Assembly: GCA_008360975.2 (NCBI GenBank)
Contig: CM039179.1
Span: 57,512,666 to 57,576,665, forward strand
Direction of reading: 5' to 3'
Length of the DNA: 64,000 nt
DNA from: Lichenostomus cassidix
Taxonomy: Eukaryota > Chordata > Aves > Passeriformes > Meliphagidae
Shown here: piece by piece, positions 21,975 to 34,300 of the stretch
Layout of the letters: every line of letters starts with the position of its first letter
Position numbering within the stretch: the first letter of the stretch is position 1
Translations under genes and position numbers: made by a program
The notes under the pieces: generated by a model
Seen by the model: only the letters and a program-made list of their open reading frames with translations
The model's database searches: none
What the model was told of the DNA's origin: nothing

Positions 21975-24900
21975 ATGAAGCAGTCCTAGCTCAACCAAGG
22001 TTTCTTGGAGTCCATTGTTATTTTCATGTTCATACCATTCTGGTCTACTTGAATTTGATCTTTGAATGACCTCAATTACTAACAATTATGTTTAGTATCT
22101 TGTCCCTTTGTTTCCATTTTCTTTCTTCTGACGTTATGCAGCTTGCAGTGATGCAAATCTTTAGCAGAATCACACTTCTGTACAGGATTTCTCATAAGGC
22201 TTCCTTGATTAATCTTTTATGATTCTGTGTGCCTTTTGATACTGCAAAGCCAAACTTTTCCAGAAAGTTTTTGGGGTTTTTTTTGTTTGTTTGTTTTATC
22301 TTTCAAGGTGCCTCAATTTAAGTTTCTCTTACATGGTTGAAGCTTTAAAAATGTTTCTGTAATTACTCAATGGAATTACAATATAAGCCATTCTTCTCTT
22401 ATTCTGCAGCAGTCTCTGATGCTTGTTCAGCATCAGAATATAAAATTGATATATAAAAATGCAACGTTTGTTTAGTTTTCTTGTTTAATTTATAATCAAA
22501 AATCGGGTAATATATTTCTAATTACGTTCTTAGTGAAGCAATCCTTGTGACTATTTATTTCTCATAACTCAAATCATCCAGATTCATCTTTCAGAGTATG
22601 ATAGTAAGCCTTCATCATATTGGATATTCTACACTGATAAATTTAGACTGAAATCTGCAGCAGAGTCCAGCTTTAGATCCTCACTGGAAGGAGTGGAAGT
22701 CTGATCACAGGCTCCAATTTTAAGTACATGTCGAAGCTGCTACCTGAAATGTTTCACCAGGTTGTTTAATACAGCCTTTCAAGTGCAATTTATAACTTTG
22801 TTCACTATCTACTAAATATATTAATTAATCAGGGCTTTATGAACCTACCACTTTACGGATTTTGTTGCTTAGCAACAGAACTTCCTCCAATAAGGGGCTA
22901 TATCTAGAGTCCTTTTACCAGCTTTCATCTTCCACGGCATTTTTAAATTCAGTTATTTCATTACTTTTTGGAAACAAAGCATTTCTAATTTCAAAGGATA
23001 AATTATTTTATTTAATTTTTTGCTCCCATTTCAAATACTAAAATGACACTTAGGAATGACTATAGCTGCACTAACATATTATTCACAGTAAATATGTACA
23101 ATGAAATCCAAACAACAGTAATGTAATCACATCAGCCAAATGTTGGCAGTTCTTTTCATTGCTGTGGGAAACACACTCTCACTCTTTCCAAAATCCCTAT
23201 TAATGTGCTCTGTCTCTGGACACAAGCAATAGAGTAGTAAATTATACTTCTGTGTAAACTGAATTCTAAAATTGAGAAGAGGACCTTTGCAATTTGCAGA
23301 CATTTTAACTTCTAATGTTGTTAAAATAGATGTTTCTCAGTCCTTGAGCTCTTCTGTGGCACAAACAGCTCTGTTTGGTGAGTCAAGGGTTCAGTTTTTA
23401 ATTCCAGTGGTATGCATAACATTCTTAGAATTAATATTAGTTCCTCTATTTTATAAGACTCATTAGCTGAAAGCTAAATTTATCCCCACCCATGCAGACA
23501 TTAGTTTCAGAAGGTACCCACTAAATTTTCATCCTTTTAAGGAAGTGTAAACATTTAAAAAATATTTGGTATGATTCTTGGAAATGTTGTATATCCGCTT
23601 AATGCCTGCATCAGATGTTCAGTACTGGAATTATGCCTGTGTCTAATTTAGGAGTAGTTATAAAATCAATGGCACTAAATCTTTACATTAAGGTAAATAC
23701 GCCATATAGTAGATGAGAATAAAAAAAAAAAAATTACCCATATTTACATCAGACAATACAGTCTTACCACTTTTTAACACTTGAATCATAACACCAAATG
23801 TGTCAATTTACCTCCCTTGATATATGTATACACCACCATCTATGGAGAGAGGATAGGTTTGGAGACAAAATAGAAAATGAAGAATGAAGTCTTTTGGGTT
23901 CTATGCCAATGAAGTTAACCTTTTACAGGTGCTAAATAGAAAAATATATTTTATGCATTCGCCTATGAAATATGCTTTTTTAGTTTTTCAGTATAACTAA
24001 GATTTTACAATGGTGGAAGCTCTGTTCTCCAGTGTACACACTCCACTAGTGTTCAGTGGTTTACTTTTGCAGTGTAGCTATTCGGATAAAAATTCAATCC
24101 TGTCCTTTCTCTTTTCACATTATGTGATATAATTACATAGACACAATCTTTCACATCTGTGAAGTGTCACCTTATAAGAAAATCAAATGTGAATATTGAA
24201 GGATACAACTGATTCCAGGAAAGTATCCCATCTGATAGGCATTCTCTTAAAATCTATGTGGGACATAAAAGGATACATTTAGGCTGATAAGATCTTTTCT
24301 AGAACTGTGCATACTTGGTATATGCTGCATAATGTACTTACATGATTACTGTCCAAAAGTTTGGACTACAGCAGTTATTTTTACAGACAGTTTTTGAGAA
24401 AGTTTTTGTTTTGCTTTATTTTGCCTTTGGAGTCACTGAATTCTGTTCTTGTCTTTGATACAGATGAAAAGATGGAATACAGAGAAAACAAAGTTACATT
24501 GAAATGAAATATGACTAAAAAATCCTTTGTAATTCTTTCTTTAGGTATTGCTCCACCTTCAGATACTCATTGTCTCTGTTTTACACATTTTGTCTTCATT
24601 AAGAACATTGTAAAAGATTGAGAAAACAAAGGTTAAGTCTTAATTTTTTTACTTCTTTTTAACCTGAGCAAGCTTGATCCTCTCAACTGATCAGCTAAAG
24701 TCACAGGGAAAAGTCCTGAGGACTACCATTCAGTCACATGACATTAATATGACAAAAAAACTTTTGCTACCACAATGTATTTCATGGACAAAATAAAGAC
24801 AAATATATCTGTCTGTATATTTTTCCACATTTCTCTGTGCAATCACTGCTCAGGAGAAAGGAATTGTTAATGTAGTTTTGTTCTGCTTTTTACTTTTGAC

Positions 24901-27896
24901 AAAACAATTTTGATGTTTTTCAAATATTTTATTTTCCATGTTAACATAATCAGTGCATAACGTTTTTTAACATGTTAATAAAGAATAAATTGTACAAAAC
25001 TTTTTTTTGCAGATAACTGCAAATGAGGCTTCCAATCACTGCAATGCAGTGGTCTGTTGAAAAACTGTTCTGCAGACAGAAAAGAAAAAAAATCAGGATC
25101 TCATTCATTTTTCATGGCTGGGAATGGATGTTTTAAAATTTTGATTGCATTTGTGGAGAAAGACAAGCAGTCATGCAATGGTGGGAGTTTGGTTCAAACT
25201 AAAATATAGAAATAACAGTGTCAAGTAGACATTATTAACGGACCAAGGCATCATAATCATTGAGATCTCTGCCACGTCTGAAATAAACTTTATGAACCTC
25301 CTACAGCTGACAAAATTCTATAGACCTACTAACTGCACTTACCCAGTCTGGGACCAGGCTAGAATCTGCCTTGAGGCTCAGAGAGAAAAGCCTGGATCTG
25401 CCTGCAAAATGACATGTAGATTTTCCTTAAGAAATGTCAGTGTTCAGAAATAGTTAGCAGAATACTTGGAAAAGAAAGAATTTTAAAGGATTAGTCATTA
25501 AGGCATTTAAGACAAATTTTGCTGATTTGCCCTGAGGAAATTAAAATAGTACTCTTTATATTCTGCCAAAATGTGGCTGAATATTATTAATATAATTATT
25601 AACAGAGTTTATCCTCTTCACTGTGCTAAGTTTTTTCCAGTTTTCACAAATACTGATTCCTAAGTTGCTGCAACAGAAGCTATGGGAGTATTTAAGCACA
25701 GTTCTTAAGTATAAGTTCATATTTAAAGGTATCTTGGAGCGGTGTGTGTTATGAGACACTACTCAACTGACTGAACTAAGGCTTCAACAGTGCTAGGATA
25801 TTCAAGATATCCAAAAAACTGGAAATGACAAATGAAACGTCCACACATCTAGAGAACAGTCAGAATACCACTAGACATTTCAAATGGCAATAGATACCCA
25901 TGTAAAAGTAACTGAATCAAATGCTATGTAATTTTTGTATTTGCTGTGTATTGTTTGACTGCAGTAGGAGCTCAGAAATGCCACCCAAAGATGCCTGTAA
26001 TCTGGAGTTCAACCCCTCTGTAAAAGTGAATATTTTGTCACTTTAAGAGCCCAGAGTCATTTGAGTTGATCTGACATTTATCAGCTGGCTTCCATCTGCC
26101 TTTGCAAAAAGGTGCCTCTTGAAACTCTCCTTCGGTTCCTCTGTGAGCATTTTGACTAGTCCAGCAGATTTGAGATGTCACCTGACTCTTATGTTTAGGC
26201 AACTAATGTCCATCACGGGTAGACAGTCAAGAGTAAAGGGAAGAGGACAGCAAAGAGAGATTTTAAGGTGACTCATTTCATAATAAGAACCCTTTCAAAA
26301 TGGTAAATCATCCCACTGATGCTAGACACTTGTGTTTCATCAGTGACTGCAGACATCTTCCCTTTAGGGGGTCAGAGTTAAACATGATTAGTCCAGCTAC
26401 AGGCTGATTTCTGAGTACCTTTCATCCATTCCATTGATGGCTAAGTGGACAGACCTTTTTGGAAAGTTCATGACACATTTGTTGGCTTTTGCAATCATCT
26501 GTCTACTGTGAAATATCTGGCAATTAGCTGGTTAATTCTATTTTTAACAGCCTTAGTAAGAATATACTGTCCTAAAGGGAAAGTAGATATCAAAAACAAA
26601 TTTAGATGCCTGGGAAAAAACATAAGGTGTAAAAGCTGCAGTGAACGTAATGAATCTTTTAAAGTGCTATTTCAAGTTATTGTGATATTCATGGGAGCTG
26701 GAAGCTGAGAAAAAGCTGCCTGCATATCGAAGATACCTTATTTTTTCTTGTTTATCAAATCCTTATTTAATTCTCTAGCAAGTGCTGAATTATTGATTTG
26801 CATGTTGATGAAATTCACCCTAAAGTTAAAAAATGATGAAAAGAGAAATTTGAATTGTAAATATTTTTATTAAAGTAATTGTTTAAAAAATGAATAAAAA
26901 GCCCAACAAAACCCACAGAAATTTAGCGTATAGGTAAATCATGCATATTGTACAAGATAATAGCCTTTCATCTCAACAGTTTGTCTAACACTGAAGAATG
27001 AGATGAATACAGAATCCACAGTTTTTGTGAAGTTACTAGTGTGGGACTGCTCCTCTGAGTTGTATGGAGAAGAACTGTGAGCTATTCCTTTGTTTTTGCC
27101 TTATTGTCTTACCTCTAACTTCTTACAGACATCTCTTTATTTTCATGCTTGCCTTAAACAATTTTCTTCAATCTTAAATTTTTTTGTGAATATGATGGAT
27201 GCTAAACTTGATTAGTCCTTGTCCATTATACTGTGTTTCTGAAATGAGGCTCAATAATATGGCCATTGAAGTTATCTTTTTATCCTTTTCTCCTTCCGTG
27301 GCACTCCCAAAAATAAAAATTCTTTCTCTTTATGTAGATACACAGAGAGAAAAACTCTTTCCACATCATACGGATACACTGCATTATTTTCTTTCACCTT
27401 TTATTTATTAAATGGTTAGATGGGTAGTGGTTCTAATTTAAATAACTTCATTAACAAAAAAAATTGCTGAAAGGTATGTCCATGGACACCTCTTCTGGCC
27501 CAGGAAATCTCTGAAGTATAAGCCACTATAAGCTCTAAGAAATTATTATTATGTTCATGTACTGGATTCTCTGGGATTCTCCACAAGTGGTTTCTGTGCA
27601 TCAGACACCAGAGGGGTCTTTGCTCTAATACAGTTTTGAAAATATTAACAAATTATATAATTATGTCCTTCTGAACTTTTCTGCAAAATTTTGCAATCCT
27701 AAGGCAGGGAAGAAATTCTGAATTCTATAGCAACACTAGGATGTTCTGTCTTAAACAGTAGCCTGTTAAAAAGAAAAGGATTTAAAAAAACATGTTTAGA
27801 TTTTATGGATTGTTTTACCTGAATGCATGTCACCAGATAAAATGAGAGAATTACAATTTATCATGGTAATCAGTGCTTTTTGTCCATGGCTAATGG
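21975..27896. other. AT-rich unique sequence, no gene seen
   Basis: Nearly 6 kb without a recognisable gene or transposon. Small items: a T/G-rich run at about 22268-22298, the RFX-type palindrome at 22864-22876 and an A13 run at 23721-23733. An 87-codon frame at 26445-26708 matches nothing I know and is within chance expectation. Confidence 0.6.
22864..22876. promoter_or_regulatory. RFX X-box-like palindrome GTTGCTTAGCAAC
   Basis: The 13-bp sequence has inverted half sites GTTGC and GCAAC separated by three bases. This matches the X-box bound by RFX transcription factors, which act as dimers on such palindromes. The match is seen directly. Whether it is bound, and which gene it would regulate, is unknown since no promoter is nearby. 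A chance occurrence of one such site in 64 kb is possible. Confidence 0.35.
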
Positions 27897-27936
27897 TTTG
27901 GCTAATAAGACTGTAATTTGGCTAATAAGACTGTAG
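27897..27936. repeat. Two-copy 20-bp tandem duplication
   Basis: The unit beginning TTTGGCTAATAAGACTGTA occupies 27897-27916 and 27917-27936, with only the last base differing. Confidence 0.93.
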
Positions 27937-30592
27937 AAGGACGTTTCCTGTGCTTCCCTCTTAGATTTTAAGTTTTCCTCCCTTCCTTTCATTGGGGGTG
28001 AAATTTATATAACAAGGTAAATGCCCAGTAAAGAAACTATGAAGAAACAATGGTCTTTCCTCAAAAGACCAGGTATCATTTCCTCAGGTAACATTTATAA
28101 CTCATCTGAGACATAAATAAATTAACGAAAGTATAAAGCAAGTGATTTTGGACGATGGAGTAGTACAGCTAATCTTGAGACATTTTCTCTGCTAAAGTCA
28201 AGAAAGGCATTCAATATTTAAGCAATGACCACAACTTTCAGTATTTCATCTCTTATTATTCTAAATAATAAAAAAAAATGAAAAGTGGAAAAGTCAGCAC
28301 ATTGAAGTAGGCTGATTGGAGGATTAATTAATAGAAGAATATTTAGAGCTATTATTACACAACTTGGTAAATTAATTGCATATTTTTAATTAAATAGGCC
28401 TTATTAAAAAGGATATTTAGAAATAGGGCAAAATTCATAGAAGGCCAGTATGTGTATGGATATGCACAAACTCTGACAAAAAAACCCAGACTCAAATATT
28501 CATTTATGGACTGCCTATAATTCTGTCCATATTATATTACAAGAGATTTCAGTGGCTTCTTGGGCTTTTCCATTAGCTGTTGCATCCACCTATGCCAATT
28601 CAAAGGGCCAAACCAGTATAAAACAGAAAATCTAAAAGGCTTTGATACTTTAAAAATGTTGTAGCTTTGTGAACAGACCACAAATATCATATTCATTTAA
28701 CTAGGATGATCCTTTTATGGATCCTCCAAAGAACTGTTATAACTCTACCCTTTGTCCAAAAGCTGGCAAAATTGAAGCTATTAATCTGATTCAGGATGTG
28801 ATACTTAGCAAGATTTTACAATGACCATATTTTCTTTAATGTTCAGACAAATGGAACTAAACTACAAAGACTTTACAGGTTATTTTCAGAGAGTGTGACA
28901 GTAAACCATCTGTCCTTTCCTTTTCTACAACTAGATGCCTTTATTCACACTCAGCTCTATTCTGCACAAAATACTAGAAGACACTATGAAATACTGATTC
29001 TGGAAAAAATAATGAAAGTTTTGCTAGACCACTTCTTATTGACACTAGAATACAGTAATAAAAGAGAGCTAAAAGATCTTCATACCTTTTTTTAATCACT
29101 ATTCTAAATAAATTTATTAGAAATTGTCATTCCCAATGCAGTGCCAGATTTTACAATTTTTTTGCTAATCTTCATATGGGTAGTTAAGTTTAGTTTAGAA
29201 CCTGTGCATAATTTAATTTCAAAAGTTTTCCTTTTTCTTATTTATATTTCTAGCATATATTCCATTTTCAGATTAATGTATTATTGTAATAGGCTACCGG
29301 ATTTACAACATGAAAGACACAGATGCACAAGTTTAGCCTAAATTCTCCCGGTTTCCTATCACACCATGAGTAAAGGACTATTATTACTTTTGGCCTCCAG
29401 ATTGGTTCATTACCATATTGCTCAGAGCAATTTGTTTAGATCTGGCTATTTCATATAGTACATACTTTTCACTTTTTTTTTTTTTTGAAGGGAGAGTGAT
29501 GCAGTTTTCTACATTGAAGCATTTTTAGAGTAAATGTATATGATTGTCCTTTTTTTTTTTTTTTTATTCACGAATATGAATTCCTTTTAATTTCTGCAAA
29601 TCACTGACTTGTCTTCCCATGAAAGGACTGCATGAATATTTTATAAAGCAATCTATTTTTCTTAATTTGTTATTTCAAGATGTTTATAGGTGTTCCTATT
29701 TCTTCATACAAAAAACAGAACACAAGGCAATTTTATATTATATATCCCCCTGTATTTTATAGTGGGAGTCTCATTGCAATATATCTGGTGCCCTCAGTTG
29801 TATAAAGTTGTGAAAATGTGATTGTGCTTGTCTGCCTCAGTAGAGTGTGCTAGGACTACCAAGAAAAACAACTTTCCAGAAACTATTCAACAGCCATATC
29901 TGGTAAAATACAGACTAAATAACCCCTCACTTCAGCAGTTTGCCAAACTGAAATAAAATAATATGTTCTTTTAGATATTTGTCCTTGAAGACTGACTTTT
30001 CAATGATAAATCTGGTGTTGAGTCAGCACCTCATGTTTGCACTAGGGTTATTTGACAATATTCAAAGGTTTTATATGAGAAATTTATTTTGTGTCTGGTA
30101 CATGCAAGTCAGAACTACCAGCACACTACTTGCTTCAACCTCTTCAACTTGCAATGCAGTTACAGGTCCTTCAAGGAAGGATGAATGATCAGCTCTTCAT
30201 TATTCTGAAATATCAGAGCAGTCCACAAATGTTGGTGAATTAGGCTTAACTTTCATTTTCTGCACAATGGGTTAGAAACAGACAGATCATGGGTAGCATC
30301 CTGACTTATAACTGTGTAGCCATGTAATACAAGATTTCCAGTTTGATAGGTGCATAAGCTCTTTACTGAGTTTGCAAGGGCTCAGGACTACAGCTTGTCA
30401 GGCCCACTCCATCTGAACTTGTCTTGATCAAGAATTATTTTTAAACAAAAGTAATTACTACATACATGTAGTAATTAATGCATACCTGTGCAGAAAATTT
30501 TTAATAATAATAATGGTGCAGTTAAAATTGTCATACTGCCCTCCTTAGTTTCTATCCCTTTTCTTGGATCACTCTTCAGGTGGGAAGATCCC
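27937..30592. other. AT-rich unique sequence, no gene seen
   Basis: No gene or known transposon. Poly-T runs lie at 29473-29486 and 29550-29565. The stretch 28310-28400 is rich in TAATTA-like homeodomain cores and reads like typical conserved AT-rich noncoding DNA, but conservation cannot be judged from one sequence. A near-perfect palindrome lies at 30452-30477. Confidence 0.55.
30452..30477. repeat. 26-bp near-palindrome (12-bp arms)
   Basis: TAATTACTACAT and ATGTAGTAATTA are exact reverse complements separated by AC. It could form a short cruciform and contains two inverted TAATTA cores. Confidence 0.85.
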
Positions 30593-30770
30593 AGAATCAT
30601 AGAACCATAGAATCATAGAATAATCAAGGAGGGAAGAGACCTTCAAGATTATCCAGTCCAACCATCCACCTAACACTACCACTATAACACCAAAACCAGT
30701 AAACTGTATCACCCAGCACTAAATCCAGATGCCTCTTGATCACCTCCAGAAGGGCACATTTTGTAAAAGT
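30593..30770 (-). mobile_element. CR1 LINE 3' end, minus strand
   Basis: The plus strand shows AATCATAGAACCATAGAATC followed by ATAGAATAATC, the reverse complement of the CR1 octamer tail. Then come GGGAAGAGACCTTCAAGATT, ATCCAGTCCAACCATCCACC, ATGCCTCTTGATCACCTCCA and related CR1 3' sequence. Similarity fades beyond about 30770. It is a short 5'-truncated copy with no coding sequence. Confidence 0.88.
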
Positions 30771-30894
30771 GCTCACATCACATTCTAGGGATGCCCATGT
30801 CTTTGTTAGCATTTCAAGTGATAGAACACTATCTTCAGGCAACCACATATTGCTCACAAAATGAGGCATTGTAGGCACGAAAACAGAGTGTTTT

Positions 30895-31363
30895 CCTCAA
30901 CTTCATCATCCAGTGGAATGGATTGCCCAGAGAAGCTGTGGATGCCCCATCCCTGGAAATGTTCAAGGCCAGGTTGGATGGAGCCCTGAGCAACCTGGTC
31001 TAGTTGAAGGTGTACCCACCCATGGCAGGGGGGTTGGAACTGTGTGGCTAGCACAGGTTTTTCCCATGAGAAATTTTCTTGTGTTTTATAAATAAAGATA
31101 AAGTTTGGATGTTGTTGGAACAGTGTCCCAGAACTTAGACAGTGCAGGCCTGGCCAATCAGGCCTGGGGGAAGGCTTCTGACTGACCAATCTGGGTGACT
31201 TTTGAGAACTCTATATATGTGATGAAATCAAAACAATAAAGGTCATTCCTTCTTGCCACTGAGAATTGATGCATTCATTACTCTGCTAGCTGCTCAACAG
31301 CGACAGAACTGTATGATCTTTAAGGTCCCTTCCAACCCAAACCATTCTATGATTCTATGATTC
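30895..31363 (+). mobile_element. CR1 LINE 3' end, plus strand, interrupted by a solo LTR
   Basis: Left part (about 30895-31042): GATTGCCCAGAGAAGCTGTG, GATGCCCCATCCCTGGAAAT and TTCAAGGCCAGGTTGGATGG, then CATGGCAGGGGGGTTGGAAC. Right part (31306-31363): GAACTGTATGATCTTTAAGG, TCCCTTCCAACCCAAACC and a clean tail ATTCTATGATTCTATGATTC. Joining the two gives the normal CR1 3' end, so the 263-bp LTR plus one 6-bp duplication is a later insertion. The octamer tail is well preserved. The 5' ends of this copy and the minus-strand CR1 at 30593-30770 face each other. Confidence 0.93.
31043..31305 (+). mobile_element. Complete solo LTR (263 bp) with 6-bp target duplication
   Basis: The element starts TGTGGCTAGC and ends CAGCGACA, so it has TG...CA termini. 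It is flanked by GAACTG at 31037-31042 and GAACTG at 31306-31311. Inside are two CCAAT boxes (31154-31158 and 31186-31190), a TATATAT box at 31212-31218 and an AATAAA signal at 31235-31240. This is the normal promoter and polyadenylation layout of a short plus-strand LTR. A 6-bp duplication is typical of ERVK-class (betaretrovirus-like) elements; the class call is inference. No internal retroviral sequence remains, so the provirus was lost by LTR-LTR recombination. There is no coding capacity. Confidence 0.9.
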
Positions 31364-34300
31364 ATGGCAAAATGCCATAGGTCATCATAAACCCTAATCT
31401 GCTTGCTGCTAACCTCATAGAGAGGTCTTAGATTTGTAGTGTCTCTGAGGGTACTTTGATTGAGAATTATATCTGTGAACTATAACAGGTACTTAAGCAT
31501 ATCTGTAGACACCTACTGGAAGGTTACAACACCTTATTGTAAATTAGTTATAATTAATCTAATATAAAATCCCATAATTATAGAAAAATGGATAAAAACA
31601 TAGAAAATCTACTTTTGAGTGGGATTTTGCTTGGAAAAAAAATTACCTCAAATCAAATCCATTTTATGAAACAGATTGAAGAACACACCTGAATCTATAT
31701 TTCCTGTTTCCTGGAAACCAACTATTTTAAGCACTTGCCTGAAATTAGTCAAATTCAGCACAGATTTTTCAGTGAACCTAGCTTTACCCAGACTAACTTA
31801 CAATTCGGGAGTCTTTTATCAAATTGTGTTAAAATAGAAGGAGAGATGACTACCTTTCCCTGTCCTAATTAACTTCACCAGAGTTCTTTTAGTATTGGTT
31901 CTCTAGGTGCTGTTTTGTGAAGTACCAGGATATTTTAATACTCTCTGTGATATTTACACTGCATTAGCTATCATCTTATATTTTAAATCAGATTCCACTT
32001 GCCACATCTTTAACCCTTAACTTTACTACCAGTCATACTGCATCAAGTTTGGAACGGGGAAATAATATTTTTCTTTTTTCTTTCTTCTTTCTCCCCCACT
32101 CCCTCCTTTTTTTCCTCTTTATTTATTTGAAAAGGAAAGGATTAATAACTTTTGGGAAACAATACTTTTTACTTTATTATGGCAGAGGGTTTATGTAGAG
32201 AAGGAAACAAGTGCTGTACATGCAATCTGTAAGATATGACATGTTGGACCAAACTCATTCACATTATGTAACATGTCTTATGCCAAATAGGGGCAGGATA
32301 TTTATTCATAATCAGCTTAATTGCTTCTTACTCTGAAAATTCAATTGAGCCACAGTTTAATCTTTTAATTTTCACTTTTGCAAAATATTCACAATACATA
32401 CCTGACTAATCACATTGCTTACAAAGGTAGCAATTTAGAGTTTTGCCACGTATTTCATTACTGTGTATTTGCCAAGATTTTTTTTCTTATTCCGGGGTTG
32501 TCACCCCTCACTCAGTGAAAACACTTGGCTGGCATTACACATCATTGATCTTCACCTAATGTGAAGTAGGTGACATAGCTTACGGCTTCTTCAATCATTT
32601 CTTGAATGTGAAAACTTTGCCAAGTTCTTTTAGATGTGTAGGACATCAGACTGTAGATCACAATTCTCATTTGGAAAAGAATGATATTAATTCCCACCAA
32701 GAAATTAATAGCAAAAGATTGAAGGATTTTTCTATTATAATAAGCCTGTGATTTTCCCAAGATGAACAACTAATAATACTTTAAAAGAAGGAGGAATATT
32801 CCAAAACAAGAAGTCTTCTTGAAGGGTATATTGTGCAAACCCATTCTTCTTAGTAAAGGTTGTAGAACTGAACATGGTCTTAAGGAATAGTATGAAACAT
32901 TTTTATTTAAATAAGAATTAGCTCAAATTCTGCTCTTAGGCACAAAAAGAACCTTTATATGTTTTGGATCTATCAAGAATATACTCAAAACAATACTAAG
33001 ATTTATATAACTTCACCAAGTTCTTGTAGTTTGCTTTAGGAAATTGAGTGGTTTGGATATACAAATTTTTGTCTTTATCTAAATATGTCAAGGTGGGTTT
33101 AAAAACCTTGCAATATATATTTCTTTTAATTAAATTGCTTTGTCTTAGCATAAAAATGGTCACACTTGAACTTTTATATTATTATAGTAGATATTAAGCA
33201 GTTTTAGAGCAATATGAAGTGAAGAGCTAAGTTAAAAAAGGAACAGGAGTAGAAAAGTTCAGTTTTCAAATATTTTCTAGAAAGTGTTGAAGACAATGCA
33301 TTTGATGAACTTCACCACTGTTGCTATGATATCTAATGCTCGTTTGATATCTAAAAATGCAAAATGTTTTGTAAATTTTGTTTTATATGTCATTGATGAA
33401 GCTTTTGATGTCAAGATATTCAGTAAGTGAAGAAAAGCTCTAACAGCACCTCCAAAACCAGCAATTTTTGCAATTTGCCTGAAAGGATTGCAAAAATGGT
33501 GTCTGCGGAGCACACTGACTCACTAACACTGGTTTTTAGTTCATGTTACAGCATTGGGGAAATCACAGAATGAAAAGTAAGCCAATGTTGGATTAACACT
33601 TTTAAAAAGAAACAGGATAAAAAAACTAAGGCCCTGCAAGAAACTCCTCGAGTGAGTCCAGAGCTTTACAGATGACAGACAGAATTTGTGGACCAGATTA
33701 TCCAAGAATATTCCAGTTTCTCTAGTGAAGAAGAATGGTTATGAGCCTAAGGAGCCATTGAAACCAACTTTATGCATTTTTGAGGTGTGCCTGAGGTGTA
33801 GAATGCTCATGGTGAGATGTAGTAGCTGCATGTCTGAACATAGCCATGTGTAATTTTGAGTTTGTTATTCTTTATTATAGTCTTTGTCAAAGACATAAAT
33901 AGTCACAAAGTTACGTCAGTTTATGCCAATATTTTGCTAATATTTCCCTTCCAAGTAACGTTGTGTAACTGCCTTCTGCCCTACAGAAATCTCACAAACT
34001 TTACTGTCATTCATTGAGTCTCGTTTACACATCAGAGTGTCAGGTTAGTGGCACATGTCTTTCAGTAGTGCACAGAAGGATTTTGCCATTATTAACTAAA
34101 GACTGCATGTAACAAAATGTAAACAACTCTGTCACAAGTTTAACCAAATAAAACTACTTAAAATGCACCTTCTTGAAGGAAATGGTCAGTAATAAAGATC
34201 TAGATAATTTTAGAAGTCGTTTTTCAAGAAATGCTATTGCAGACAGAACAGTATTCTCTCCCAAAACATTTATGCAAGGCAAGCTAAGTGCTTTACATTC

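Noticed and set aside
26445..26708. 87-codon plus frame with a hydrophobic stretch
   Set aside because: No recognised domain; length within chance expectation for 64 kb of AT-rich DNA.
33277..33513. 78-codon minus frame
   Set aside because: Looked faintly protein-like but matches no family I know and has no exon borders.
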